From positions 124,001 to 188,000 of the forward strand of contig NZ_JBHLUA010000002.1 in assembly GCF_042433895.1 (NCBI RefSeq): DNA of 64,000 bases. The letters are read 5' to 3'. The position numbers were made by a program, and so were the translations under genes. The notes beneath the pieces were generated by a model, which made no database searches, was not told where the DNA came from, and saw only the letters and a list, made by a program, of their open reading frames with translations. Shown piece after piece: positions 8,187 through 17,162 of this stretch. The first letter of the stretch is position 1; each line of letters opens with the position of its first letter. The DNA comes from Mesonia maritima (GTDB lineage Bacteria; Bacteroidota; Bacteroidia; Flavobacteriales; Flavobacteriaceae).

Positions 8187-8975
8187 ATGGTGGCGGAATA
8201 TATCGACAAATTGCTGTCTGTGGAAGAATATTCTTTTTCCCTGGAAGAATTGATGAGCCGAACCCAGAAGAGCAAAAACGCAATTTGGCAGGAATTGGCT
8301 CATCTGATCGAAAAGAACAAAGTCCTCAATCTAAGAAAGGGCTTCTACCTTATACTGACCCCAAGGTATTCCAGTTTTCGAAAACTTCCCATAAACCTGT
8401 ATATCAATAAACTTTTTGATTATTTAGACCGTAATTATTATTTGGGTTTTTATAGTGCTGCAAAAGCCTATGGAGCAAGCCATCAACAATCTCAGCGCGA
8501 TTATGTAATGACATCCTCCCCGAAACTGTTGGATATTCAGAAATCGGCCATTGATATCCGTTTTTTGACCACTTCCGCTTGGCCGGAACAAAATATACTT
8601 TCAAAAAAATCAGATGCCGGAACTTATCAAATTTCGAGTCCTGCCCTGACGCTTGCCGACTTAGTGCATTATCAGAATAAATTGGGGGGGCTGAACCGAA
8701 TGCTATCGACTATTGAAGAGTTAATGGAAGAAAGCACACAAAAGGACCTTGAAAATTTATTGAGTTGGTACAGCAATAAAGCCACGCTTCAACGATTGGG
8801 GTTTTTATTGGATGAAATAAATCAAAAGAATGGTTTATCTACTTTAATTTTTCAACATTTGGAAAATCAAAAAATACATCCGGTTTTATTGAAGCCGACC
8901 AACCAACAACGACCTGGTTCGGTGGATAATAAATGGAAAGTGGACATCAATCTAAAATTAGAAGGCGACTTATGA
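8187..8975 (+). CDS. AbiEi-family type IV antitoxin
   Basis: A 262-residue antitoxin and transcriptional repressor. A winged helix-turn-helix (about 1-60; SLEELMSRTQKSKNAIWQEL, then LRKGFYLI) is followed by the AbiEi C-terminal region with YYLGFYSAAKAYGASHQQ and the ALTLADLVHYQNKLGG segment. It would counteract the nucleotidyltransferase toxin encoded next without direct binding, as known for type IV systems, and repress the operon. The stop TGA overlaps the toxin ATG as ATGA. It is transcribed away from the SIR2-HerA operon, so the two defence loci share one promoter region. Confidence 0.85.
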   Translation: MVAEYIDKLLSVEEYSFSLEELMSRTQKSKNAIWQELAHLIEKNKVLNLRKGFYLILTPRYSSFRKLPINLYINKLFDYLDRNYYLGFYSAAKAYGASHQQSQRDYVMTSSPKLLDIQKSAIDIRFLTTSAWPEQNILSKKSDAGTYQISSPALTLADLVHYQNKLGGLNRMLSTIEELMEESTQKDLENLLSWYSNKATLQRLGFLLDEINQKNGLSTLIFQHLENQKIHPVLLKPTNQQRPGSVDNKWKVDINLKLEGDL

Positions 8976-9760
8976 TTTCAAGACCCTATATTGCCCAATG
9001 GCGGGAATATGCACCGTGGAAAGAATTTGCACAAATTGAGCAGGATTTGATTATTAGTCGGGCGTTGGTAGCAATTTTTGCCGATGATTTTCTAAGGGAA
9101 AACCTTGCTTTCCGGGGCGGCACCGCTCTACATAAATTATATCTGAACCCGGCACCGAGATATTCCGAGGATATTGACCTTGTACAGGTTCGGGAAGGCC
9201 CTATCAAACCCATTATGAAGCGCATTGGCGAGGTCATTACTTTTTTTGAGGAAGACAGGCGTACACAGGTAAGAGGGCACGGAGCAAAAGCGCTGTACAG
9301 GTTTACATCCGAATATGAAAATGAGCGTCGCCGGCTAAAATTAGAGATTAATTGTAAAGAACACTTCAACGTACTCGATTGGGTAGATTTCCCTTTTGAA
9401 ATGGCGAACCCTTGGTTTTCGGGGAGAGCTGATATTAAAACATATAAAATCAATGAACTTTTGGGCACGAAGTTGAGGGCGCTTTATCAACGAAGTAAAG
9501 GAAGGGATTTGTTTGATCTGGATTATTCCAGACAATATATGAAACTCGATATTGATGAGATTATCAAGTGCTTTAAGGTTTATATGGAATCTTCCGTTGG
9601 CAAAGTCCCTTCCCAAAAAGAGTTCCTACAAAATATGGAAGCCAAGAAAAACGATGCAGCTTTTGAAGGCGATATGGAAGGTTTGTTACGGCCGGAAATC
9701 CTATACGATCAAAAAGCTGCTTTCCATTGGTTGAAAGAAACGGTTATTCCAAGAATGTGA
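8972..9760 (+). CDS. AbiEii nucleotidyltransferase toxin
   Basis: A 262-residue toxin. The nucleotidyltransferase signature is FRGGTALHKLYL followed by RYSEDIDLV (the GS-like turn and the DxD metal-binding aspartates). The later KTYKINELLGTKLRALYQRSKGRDLFDL block is conserved in the AbiEii/AbiGii family. Such enzymes add nucleotides to tRNA acceptor ends and stop translation during phage infection. I place the start at 8972, where ATG overlaps the antitoxin stop (ATGA). The frame is open upstream to 8933 but that would add 13 residues inside the antitoxin gene. It ends 5 bp from the convergent tra lipoprotein gene. Confidence 0.85.
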   Translation: MISRPYIAQWREYAPWKEFAQIEQDLIISRALVAIFADDFLRENLAFRGGTALHKLYLNPAPRYSEDIDLVQVREGPIKPIMKRIGEVITFFEEDRRTQVRGHGAKALYRFTSEYENERRRLKLEINCKEHFNVLDWVDFPFEMANPWFSGRADIKTYKINELLGTKLRALYQRSKGRDLFDLDYSRQYMKLDIDEIIKCFKVYMESSVGKVPSQKEFLQNMEAKKNDAAFEGDMEGLLRPEILYDQKAAFHWLKETVIPRM

Positions 9761-9765
9761 TTATT

Positions 9766-10137
9766 TTAAAAAGGCGATTTATCCTTTGAACCTCTTGCAG
9801 TAGCCAACCACTTGCCGTCCTGCTTGATCAGTTTAAAAATACCAGGCGTTTTATCGTATGCTGTGGTATATTTTACCCAAGCCACATCGCCCATAATCGT
9901 ATCCTGCAAAACAGTAAAGTTAGAATCATCCTTTGGTGTAGCGTTGAACATATTTATGGTATTCATATAGTTGGAATACGCCTGTGGTGTGGAATGTGCT
10001 TTTAAGGTTTCCTCATCTTTTTCATAAAAGCTTTCAATGACGATTTGGGCTGTAGCACTTGGTCCTGAAATTTTAGTTTCAGAATCAGCACAAGAAAGGA
10101 ACAGTAATGTGAGCGAAAAAACGACATTTTTTTTCAT
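9766..10137 (-). CDS. Small lipoprotein at end of tra operon
   Basis: A 123-residue lipoprotein. A signal peptide ends in the lipobox LFLSC (Cys16), so it is anchored in a membrane facing the periplasm or surface. The remainder (ATAQIVIESFYEKDEETLKAH, then DVAWVKYTT and DGKWLA) resembles the NTF2-like fold of DUF4878-type lipoproteins. Last gene of the tra operon, 7 bp after TraN. It may be a mating-channel accessory or entry-exclusion factor; nothing in the sequence decides this. Confidence 0.65.
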   Translation of the reverse strand: MKKNVVFSLTLLFLSCADSETKISGPSATAQIVIESFYEKDEETLKAHSTPQAYSNYMNTINMFNATPKDDSNFTVLQDTIMGDVAWVKYTTAYDKTPGIFKLIKQDGKWLATARGSKDKSPF

Positions 10138-10144
10138 AACAGTA

Positions 10145-11002
10145 TTAATTTGGGTTATTAATATATCTATGTGATAGTTTCATTTCAATATTTCGTTCGC
10201 CATCCTTTTCATTCAATTCCAAAACTGCCCTACGGTCATTGGATAATGAAAACTTGGGCAACACATAAACGAAGCGAACCGTTTCACTTTCTGTAATTTT
10301 TGAAGGCAGATTATTTATGTAAATAGGTTCTTGATAGAGGCGTTGTAACGATTTTCTTTTTCCTTTTTGCCGAGTTTCAATCGACAGGTTCAAGAAATTC
10401 AAATCGTAATCCAAAGCAGAATTATTTTCAATCTGGATAACGAAGTAGAGCTCTTCCTTATCAAAAACAATATTCTCAACACTCAAAACAATACTTTCGT
10501 TTCGTTTCTTAATTCGACCTATGCGCTGTTTTCTATTGAGAAGATACGAGCAGAATTTTTGGTAATAATAGGTTCTATTATCTACAAGTTCTTCAGAAGA
10601 TTCAACAAGAACCGAATCAGTTACAATCGGTTTTTCATTACCGATACTATTTGATAACGGAATGAAATAATTGAGCTTAGAGAGCTGTTTCTTATATCTT
10701 ACAATATACGAAAAAATTGAACCATTTCTATTGACTACTAAAAGGTTACTTTCTTTTCCGGGCTTTGCTTGAAGAAGTCCGAAATATTGTTCTTTTTCTC
10801 GATTGTAGGTAAATACAAAATTGTCTGAACCGGTTATACCTTGCCGTATGGGTTCTGGAAAAAACAGCGCAACATTTTTGGTATCATTGGCATAAATGGT
10901 ATCGAGGACTTTTGTTGTTTGTGCTGTAGCCTGTGCCGAGCAAAGTCGAGGTGCGAAAGCGGAAATCAACACCAGTATTAAAATTGAGATAAATGTTTTC
11001 AT
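10145..11002 (-). CDS. traN: Conjugative transposon protein TraN (DUF4138)
   Basis: A 285-residue periplasmic/outer-membrane channel component, functional counterpart of VirB9. Signal peptide at residues 1-23 (ending SAQA). The beta-rich body with YANDTKNVALFFPEPIRQGI and a C-terminal YVLPKFSLSNDRRAVLELNEKDGERNIE segment fits the DUF4138 TraN family. It overlaps the end of traM by 4 bp, as expected for co-translated tra genes. Length is close to the usual 280-330 residues. Confidence 0.85.
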   Translation of the reverse strand: MKTFISILILVLISAFAPRLCSAQATAQTTKVLDTIYANDTKNVALFFPEPIRQGITGSDNFVFTYNREKEQYFGLLQAKPGKESNLLVVNRNGSIFSYIVRYKKQLSKLNYFIPLSNSIGNEKPIVTDSVLVESSEELVDNRTYYYQKFCSYLLNRKQRIGRIKKRNESIVLSVENIVFDKEELYFVIQIENNSALDYDLNFLNLSIETRQKGKRKSLQRLYQEPIYINNLPSKITESETVRFVYVLPKFSLSNDRRAVLELNEKDGERNIEMKLSHRYINNPN

Positions 11003-11928
11003 AACTTGGGTTTTAAAATGAGTTTGTAATTGTTCAGCACCGTAACTTTTACATTGCGGTTGCTTCGCCTTAGCACCTTTGTTACGCCACCTACTTGCGG
11101 AACTGTTGGTATATTGATATCGCCAATAATATCGTCGAGAACTTCGGTGGTGGCTTCTGCCCTAAAATTGTTCTGTACATAGATACCTTCGCTACCATCT
11201 GACAAATCGAAAGCTTTGAGCTTAGTGGGATGGTGCTTTATGTTTTCAATTTCAATCAAAGCTCGGTTTGGTTGAAAACTGATAAACCCAAATACAAGCG
11301 TATTCTTTAGCATTAGCTTACCATTGATGGTAGCAGCTTTTGTCAGGCGCATTCGCAATCTGGTATTCGCTTTTACGACTTGGTCGCCATCTACCACCAC
11401 GTAAATAGTTTCATCTGTATTGCCTATGATTGAAACTTCATTGGGTTTTGGCGAAGCTGCGAAGAATAATTGATGTTCCAAGCCCAATTCCTTTGCTTCA
11501 ATTTTTTGTTTCTTCTTTACTTCAGCGGAATCAATTCTTGACACCACTTTGTGAACAGTTCTTTTCTGTCCAAAGTTTTGGTATCGTTTCTCTGAATATT
11601 GAATCTTACCAGCCTCATAGATGCTATCTACGATACGTTCTTTTTCACGTTCTGGAAGGTCTGGATCGTAAAATCCCAATGAATCAATCAATTTTTCATC
11701 GTAGATACTGGGTGCATTGTTTTCACGTACTTTTTTCAAGTCGTTAATCGCATCCAGTTTGGAATCATACTCTTTTTGGTCTTCTTCCAAATCAGGAACT
11801 AAGGTCTGTTTAAGGTTTTCAGTTTCACTTTCATCATCGCCCATTACCATCACGGAATATGAAATGAGGAATATGAAAATCACGGCCAACACCGCAGCAA
11901 ATACTATTTTATTCTTTTCAATTTTCAT
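10999..11928 (-). CDS. traM: Conjugative transposon protein TraM (VirB10-like)
   Basis: A 309-residue inner-membrane-anchored protein spanning the periplasm. One N-terminal membrane helix (about 9-29) is followed by a charged, likely extended linker (30-150) and a C-terminal beta domain with ANTRLRMRLTKAATINGKL and VFGFISFQPNRALIEIENI, conserved in TraM. It is the VirB10-type energy-transducing link between inner- and outer-membrane parts of the channel. It overlaps traK by 11 bp and traN by 4 bp. Shorter than the 400-residue form in CTnDOT, mainly through a short linker. Confidence 0.85.
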   Translation of the reverse strand: MKIEKNKIVFAAVLAVIFIFLISYSVMVMGDDESETENLKQTLVPDLEEDQKEYDSKLDAINDLKKVRENNAPSIYDEKLIDSLGFYDPDLPEREKERIVDSIYEAGKIQYSEKRYQNFGQKRTVHKVVSRIDSAEVKKKQKIEAKELGLEHQLFFAASPKPNEVSIIGNTDETIYVVVDGDQVVKANTRLRMRLTKAATINGKLMLKNTLVFGFISFQPNRALIEIENIKHHPTKLKAFDLSDGSEGIYVQNNFRAEATTEVLDDIIGDINIPTVPQVGGVTKVLRRSNRNVKVTVLNNYKLILKPKL

Positions 11929-12532
11929 TATTTAGTTTTTTTAAGGTGTTTTCGAAGTAATTTGTAATCAGTAAACCGTGGGGATTGTTGGGAAAGTTCC
12001 GGTCAACCGTCATTAGGTTTCCTGTTGAAATCAATTCATAGGTATCGATTATTGAACCTCTATTGATTTCAAAAATGGTCGTCGTGGTAAAACTATACGC
12101 ACCATCATTTTCGGTTATCCGTGAATCGATGCTCAGCACTTTTTGAACCAATGAATACTGAAGTAATCTATTGTAAACACCATCGGCTTTTTTCTGGCGG
12201 TAGAGATTGTCCACGGAACTATTACCCAACCAAAGTGCCTTTTCCAAGTTGCGCTCGTAATTACTGGCATCGATGTTATAGAAATAGTTGTGGAACAGAT
12301 CTAAATGTGCCAAAGCTTCTACTCTGAAATTCTCTTTTTGGGTCACGAGCTTCAGCGGAATGATACTGCCATCGGTATTGATGGCAAAGGCGCTATTGAG
12401 TGCTTTTTGATTGATGTTGAATACCATCCAAACTGAAAATGTGCTGGACAGCAAGGCACAAACAATGACTGTCAGAACGATAAACCGATTCAGCTTTAGG
12501 ACGTTGTAAATATTCTTATATGGTGTTTTCAT
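11918..12532 (-). CDS. traK: Conjugative transposon protein TraK (VirB8-like)
   Basis: A 204-residue inner-membrane protein with one N-terminal helix (about 17-38) and a periplasmic NTF2-like domain, the scaffold role of VirB8. Characteristic of the family are the start KNIYNVLKLNRFIVLT and the central LAHLDLFHNYFYNIDASNYERNLEKALWLG. The size is typical of TraK. It sits between traJ and traM in the standard order. Confidence 0.88.
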   Translation of the reverse strand: MKTPYKNIYNVLKLNRFIVLTVIVCALLSSTFSVWMVFNINQKALNSAFAINTDGSIIPLKLVTQKENFRVEALAHLDLFHNYFYNIDASNYERNLEKALWLGNSSVDNLYRQKKADGVYNRLLQYSLVQKVLSIDSRITENDGAYSFTTTTIFEINRGSIIDTYELISTGNLMTVDRNFPNNPHGLLITNYFENTLKKLNNEN

Positions 12533-12544
12533 ATTTAATCTGAT

Positions 12545-13387
12545 TTAGGCAGTAAATAATCTGAGTGTAAAGGACGTGGCACGTTTATACAGTTTGAATT
12601 TCAGGAACACAATAAATCCTACTGAACCCAATTGAACCACAGGTGCAAAAAATCCTTGACCTGTATCGGTTCCGAATAGATTGACCCAAAAATTGGTATT
12701 GATTTCAGTATAAATGGCATTGATAAATACATTGACAAGAAAGAATGCTGGCACGAGCATATATACCGCTGCATATAGTTTAAAGAACGTATAAGCGAGC
12801 GAACGAAATTTTTCAAAAACTGCCAGGCTAATGACCAGAGGAAAGAAGGCTTGCATTATTCCTAAAAGGAAGAAGCGTTCTGCCAAGAATAACGGATAGA
12901 TGAACAAATCCAATATCCAAAGTATGGTGCTCATTATGAAAGACAATATCTTAAAACCGTACAATGGCGTGACCAATGCTTCGTATAAAAGCGTCATTGC
13001 CGAACTTGCGGCATCAAACAAACTTACGTCTTCCTCTAAAGGAATGTCTTGCATCTGTAAAGGCAATAATGCTGGTGCTGTCCCTCGATATTGCCCTTCA
13101 ATAGCGACTAAGATGCCATCGAAAAAGCTTAAGACCTGTGTTGAGAAAATGACCAAAATGACGATAGCAAAATTTTTGGCCAATTCGCCAGGGCTCAATC
13201 CCCAAGTGTAGCCATCCTTATCTGCAATGCCTTCGTTATACTTTTTAAGGATGTTAACCAGAAAGAACAAGACAGCAAGCGTTTTCATTCCGGCAATGGT
13301 GTATTGCGAAAAGTCGCTGGCCTGTATAGTCTGGAAAACCGTGTCTATATATTCCAGTCCGATTCCTAAAAGTATGGTTGCGGTCAT
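12545..13387 (-). CDS. traJ: Conjugative transposon protein TraJ (VirB6-like)
   Basis: A 280-residue polytopic inner-membrane protein with about six hydrophobic segments (near 30-47, 73-92, 150-170, 170-195, 200-222 and 245-265). It is the likely VirB6-type component that forms the inner-membrane part of the DNA channel. The segment DGYTWGLSPGELAKNFAIVI is reminiscent of this group in flavobacterial elements. It lies 2 bp downstream of the traI-like gene and 12 bp upstream of traK. Confidence 0.75.
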   Translation of the reverse strand: MTATILLGIGLEYIDTVFQTIQASDFSQYTIAGMKTLAVLFFLVNILKKYNEGIADKDGYTWGLSPGELAKNFAIVILVIFSTQVLSFFDGILVAIEGQYRGTAPALLPLQMQDIPLEEDVSLFDAASSAMTLLYEALVTPLYGFKILSFIMSTILWILDLFIYPLFLAERFFLLGIMQAFFPLVISLAVFEKFRSLAYTFFKLYAAVYMLVPAFFLVNVFINAIYTEINTNFWVNLFGTDTGQGFFAPVVQLGSVGFIVFLKFKLYKRATSFTLRLFTA

Positions 13388-13389
13388 TT

Positions 13390-13971
13390 TTAATATTCGG
13401 TTTCTCGGTTATTGACTTTATCCTGCATTTTTCTGAAGGAAATAATGTCACGATAGCGTTTTGTTTTGGTCGTGATGGTGGAAACCATTTGCTTTGATTC
13501 CAGTTCTTTTGTTTTTAGAATTTCAGCACGTTCGGCATCACTCATTTTAAGGTAATCGTTGGATAGGACTTCGTCGATAAAATCCACCGTGTCCAATGAG
13601 TTTTGAACTATGGCATCAAAAGATTCCACAACCTTTGAAACTTCATCTGGCTTAATGTAAGGCGAGTTGAGAATATCCTGTACATCGTTTTGCATTACGT
13701 TGATAAGGCGTTGATTGTTCTGTCCAATTTCCTCAACTGCCCTCAGTTGCTGGACAACGCTTGATACTTTTTCTATTGCCTCTTTTGCATCTTTCAGGAA
13801 TTTTACAGACTTAATCATCTGGGCTGTCTGCTTTCCAGATTCTATGAGTTGTTTTACCAAGCTGATAAAATTGGTATTATCATAAGTGGGCATTCCTTGG
13901 GCAGTCGCATTACCCGACATAAACAAAGTCAGGGCTACTGTCATTACTAAAATTTTAATTTTTGTCTTCAT
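13390..13971 (-). CDS. Periplasmic conjugal transfer protein, TraI/VirB5-like position
   Basis: A 193-residue secreted protein with a signal peptide (cleavage near NATAQG, residue 25) and a long helical body (residues 35-190) rich in Gln, Lys and Asp, with no enzymatic motif. It occupies the place of traI between traG and traJ in Bacteroidetes conjugative elements and resembles VirB5-like minor pilus components in being a secreted helical protein. Assigned by position and character only. Coupled to the neighbours with gaps of 2-4 bp. Confidence 0.65.
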   Translation of the reverse strand: MKTKIKILVMTVALTLFMSGNATAQGMPTYDNTNFISLVKQLIESGKQTAQMIKSVKFLKDAKEAIEKVSSVVQQLRAVEEIGQNNQRLINVMQNDVQDILNSPYIKPDEVSKVVESFDAIVQNSLDTVDFIDEVLSNDYLKMSDAERAEILKTKELESKQMVSTITTKTKRYRDIISFRKMQDKVNNRETEY

Positions 13972-13975
13972 AATA

Positions 13976-16378
13976 TTATGTTTTAGATGTAAATTGAATT
14001 ATAGCTTTTTTCATATCGTGATGCTCTTCGTAGAGCTTCATTATTTCTTCATTTTCCTGTCCATCCGTTAGATAAGCTGCATATACTTCCTTCGGAACTT
14101 CGAGCCTGAAGATGTTGCTTTCCCTACCAATTTTGATGAACATTTCGGTGTACTTGCGTGATCCAGAAAGATTGTTTTTAATAGACTTTAATTGGTTCAG
14201 GTCGTGGGTTGAAAGGTTGAGTCTTTTAACTAGTTCGCCATAGCCTTTTTCATTGTTCAAACTGTAAATAACCTGTGTGTTTTCCAATATGCTGGCGGAA
14301 GTTGAATTGTTTGGTAGTTGATTGATGGATTGCAAAATAATTCCAATCGCACCGTTCTGTTTCCGGATGGCCTGATAATAGAATTCCACACTTTCCAGTA
14401 CGTTTTCAAATTTCAACTGCTTGGCAAACTCATCGAACAGGATGATGCCTTTTTCTGCTCTGTTTTTCCAAATGGTTCTTTGGATAGCGGACTTGATGAG
14501 CTTGAGCATTACGGAAAGGATTTCTTTATTGTCCTTCACTTCGTCCAGTTCAAAAACGATTAGGCGTTTATCTTCTATTTTATAGGTTTGATCTTCGCTC
14601 ACTTCAAACAGAAAACTATATAGACCATCGCCGACATATTCTGACATTACGTGCAAAAAGCTTGTAACATTGAAGTAGTCGGGATGGATTTTGAGTTTAC
14701 CCAAAAGGTCTTTTTGGTTGCGCTCAATAAAATGATAGAAGCCATCCAACGAATGATTTTCTGAAGTGCTATCATAATAATGGCGCAGTATTTTCTTGAC
14801 CGAGACGGATTGTGCCTTGGTTACTTTCAGATCCGAAGCAAAAAGTTCAAATAGAAAGATTGATAAATCTTCGAGCCGTTCTGGTGTCAGATCATTTGTA
14901 TCGCTGATGTAAAATGGGTTAATGCCCAGATTCTTTCCACTTTCATAACGAAGTACGGTGTACTGCTCTGGATAGAGTTTGGCAAACTTGGTATAAGAAC
15001 CACCCAGATCGATAATGACAAGGCGAACACCACTTTCAAAATACTGTCGCAGAATGTTGTTTGCCAAAAAGGATTTACCTTCGCCCGTTGGTGCGAAGAT
15101 GGCAAAGTTCCGAGCTTTAATGCGCTTTTTGCGCTCATCCCAAACATCCTTTAGAACTGGGATGTTATGCTCCCGATCATTAAAGATAATACCGGTATCA
15201 TCAGATTTGTAATTGGTGTTATTGATGAACAGGCAAAGGGCGTGCTTTAGATCGGTTACATACAAATCGTTATTAGAGAAATTGGAGGAAAAGCAACAGT
15301 AGCTGTTCAACATATAGTTCTTCCGTTCCTCACCGCGGGGATAGTAAGGAATAATATCCAGTTCCTTAAATTCGGTCTTGATTTTAGAGCCGATGCGGCT
15401 TAGGTTGGCGGCATTTTTATCCCAATAGACGATGTTCAGATGACCACGGATAATCCGCGCATTGTCATCGGCATTGATCTGGTCAAGGATGTGCTGGATT
15501 TTTCCTAATACCACTTTGTTTTGCGAACCAAAGTTGGAACTTTTGTTTAGTTCCTCGACTTTCTTATCGAGCAGCTTGCGCCACTTCTGTTTATCGTCCA
15601 GATAAAGAATTTGGTTGACAATGTGGTTTTCGTTAAGCGTAAGCCCTAAACCATCAATAAACCCTTGATGAAACACAAAATCGTCAGAAGTGAATTTCTC
15701 ATTGGTCTTGCTACTTTGTACACTTTCGCCAAAGCACAGTTCGCTGTTGATGGCCAGGGCATCAAAATAATTTTCGCCGATATTGACGTTCTTTTTCTCA
15801 AGTAAAATATCCGTATCAAAACCTTCATTGAAGCCATTAAAGTACCCATTGGTCAGTTGCTCAATCCCTTTCGCTTCAAGCGGAAAAAATTCCATTTTAC
15901 GGCTATTGTTGATAAAGGAAACCGAATCACTTACCGAGCCGATAAAGCGTTGCACGGTATCATCAAGTTCCCGGATAATGCTCTTGGAAACCTTTCGGAA
16001 GGGGTTGACATATTTGGGACTGTTAAGTGCTTTGTTCTTGGTCAGGATAAAGAACAGGAAACAGCGGTGCTCCATATATTCACGCCCTTTAAAATGATCG
16101 TGGGTCGCTTTTTCCAAAAAGGTTTTATTGGGCAGTTGTTGCGAAGAATAGGATTTTTTCAAATAAATATCCTGCTTATGAACTACAGTTCCCACCGGCA
16201 ACGACTTCAAAGCCTGAAACCAAGCCCCGTGCATATCCTCAAAATCCTTTTCGGACAAGGAATAGATTTCGGGCAAATTGCCTTCATAGCACAAGACCAC
16301 ATTGCCATTATTGGCAAAAATGATATTGTCCTGAATATCCGCTATGGGTCGGTATGCCGAAAGGTTAATCTTGTTCAT
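13976..16378 (-). CDS. traG: TraG-family conjugation ATPase (VirB4-like)
   Basis: An 800-residue cytoplasmic ATPase that powers channel and pilus assembly. The N-terminal half is the TraG/VirB4 N-domain (start NLSAYRPIADIQDNIIFANNG). The Walker A motif FAPTGEGKSFLAN lies near 427-439, and Walker B KGIILFDEFAK near 640-650, followed by the QLPNNSTSASILENTQVIYSL block. Name follows CTnDOT usage and is distinct from the coupling protein at 2091. The start overlaps the end of traF by 14 bp. Full length compared with the family. Confidence 0.9.
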   Translation of the reverse strand: MNKINLSAYRPIADIQDNIIFANNGNVVLCYEGNLPEIYSLSEKDFEDMHGAWFQALKSLPVGTVVHKQDIYLKKSYSSQQLPNKTFLEKATHDHFKGREYMEHRCFLFFILTKNKALNSPKYVNPFRKVSKSIIRELDDTVQRFIGSVSDSVSFINNSRKMEFFPLEAKGIEQLTNGYFNGFNEGFDTDILLEKKNVNIGENYFDALAINSELCFGESVQSSKTNEKFTSDDFVFHQGFIDGLGLTLNENHIVNQILYLDDKQKWRKLLDKKVEELNKSSNFGSQNKVVLGKIQHILDQINADDNARIIRGHLNIVYWDKNAANLSRIGSKIKTEFKELDIIPYYPRGEERKNYMLNSYCCFSSNFSNNDLYVTDLKHALCLFINNTNYKSDDTGIIFNDREHNIPVLKDVWDERKKRIKARNFAIFAPTGEGKSFLANNILRQYFESGVRLVIIDLGGSYTKFAKLYPEQYTVLRYESGKNLGINPFYISDTNDLTPERLEDLSIFLFELFASDLKVTKAQSVSVKKILRHYYDSTSENHSLDGFYHFIERNQKDLLGKLKIHPDYFNVTSFLHVMSEYVGDGLYSFLFEVSEDQTYKIEDKRLIVFELDEVKDNKEILSVMLKLIKSAIQRTIWKNRAEKGIILFDEFAKQLKFENVLESVEFYYQAIRKQNGAIGIILQSINQLPNNSTSASILENTQVIYSLNNEKGYGELVKRLNLSTHDLNQLKSIKNNLSGSRKYTEMFIKIGRESNIFRLEVPKEVYAAYLTDGQENEEIMKLYEEHHDMKKAIIQFTSKT

Positions 16379-16649
16379 AATCGATGCCGGAGTTTCTTTT
16401 GTTACTGATGATTTGTGGGAAGGCTTTTGCCATTTGGAAAAGCTGTGGATTGCCGGTTATCCGGGTCAAAGCGATATACAAGGCTGAATTGAGCAGCAAT
16501 ACGCCAATGATTATTCCGAAGCTGAACGAGAAGATGATGACCAGTAGCGAAGCGAGAATGGAAACCATCATTATGGCAAACAAGGATATGGGCAGTCCGA
16601 AAATGACCGCCCGCTTCCTGATGTTTTTATAGACCTCGAATTTCTTCAT
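16365..16649 (-). CDS. traF: Conjugative transposon protein TraF (DUF4133)
   Basis: A 94-residue membrane protein with two hydrophobic helices (about 14-36 and 38-58) and a short basic cytoplasmic tail. It is the VirB3-like partner that docks the TraG ATPase at the membrane. Key family cues are the N-terminal FEVYKNIRKRAVIFGLP and the size. Translationally coupled to traG (14-bp overlap), 36 bp downstream of traE. Confidence 0.85.
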   Translation of the reverse strand: MKKFEVYKNIRKRAVIFGLPISLFAIMMVSILASLLVIIFSFSFGIIIGVLLLNSALYIALTRITGNPQLFQMAKAFPQIISNKRNSGIDYEQD

Positions 16650-16685
16650 AAAGCTCTTCTATTAAAGCCCTCGATGAGGGTTCAT

Positions 16686-16973
16686 TTATACTACGATTCC
16701 TATTAGGTAAGTAAAGATTCCAACCACAGCTCCCGCTATTAGCACAAATACGAGTACACGGGTAATTCCTTTTTTAAGGTCTGCATTTTCCCCAAAGAAA
16801 TGTCCTGCGTTGAACAGGAAACCGATAAGGAAAATCACCCCGAGGATTATCGGAAAAATGGTTCTGATGGTGTTTGAAACATCGTCAACTGAATCTTCGA
16901 TTCCGCCGATTTGTGCAAAAAGTGATGTTGAGAGCAACGAAAGAAAAGTTGCCAAGTAGATTGATTTTTTCAT
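16686..16973 (-). CDS. traE: Conjugative transposon protein TraE (DUF4134, VirB2-like)
   Basis: A 95-residue pilin-like membrane protein. A signal peptide (cleavage near LFAQ, residue 21) is followed by two hydrophobic helices (about 38-57 and 70-92), the layout of VirB2-type pilins and DUF4134. First gene of the tra operon, with the operon promoter expected in the 189-bp region shared with the divergent amidase gene. Confidence 0.85.
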   Translation of the reverse strand: MKKSIYLATFLSLLSTSLFAQIGGIEDSVDDVSNTIRTIFPIILGVIFLIGFLFNAGHFFGENADLKKGITRVLVFVLIAGAVVGIFTYLIGIVV

Positions 16974-17034
16974 AACGGAACAGTTTAAATTTTTGATTCG
17001 TTTTCGTTAAGGGAAAAGTACATATATTTGTATT

Positions 17035-17064
17035 CAAATACTTGTAAATCAAATATTTGTGAAT
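17035..17064. repeat. Tandem 15-bp repeats between tra operon and amidase
   Basis: CAAATACTTGTAAAT (17035-17049) is followed directly by CAAATATTTGTGAAT (17050-17064), 13 of 15 bases the same. They lie 60-90 bp before traE and about 100 bp before the amidase. A Bacteroidetes-like -7 box, TATATTTG, is at 17022-17029 on the + strand. Likely a regulator site for the divergent transfer genes. Confidence 0.4.
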
Positions 17065-17162
17065 AAAATATTATTTGGTATTAATTGAATTCCGTTGCCA
17101 TTATTTGACATCAAATTTTATGGATTTTGGAAGGTAAGTTGTTAATAACCCGAAAAGTGAAA

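Noticed and set aside
15857..16408. A 183-codon + strand frame opposite traG
   Set aside because: traG is full length and has N- and C-terminal family motifs; the opposite frame resembles nothing.
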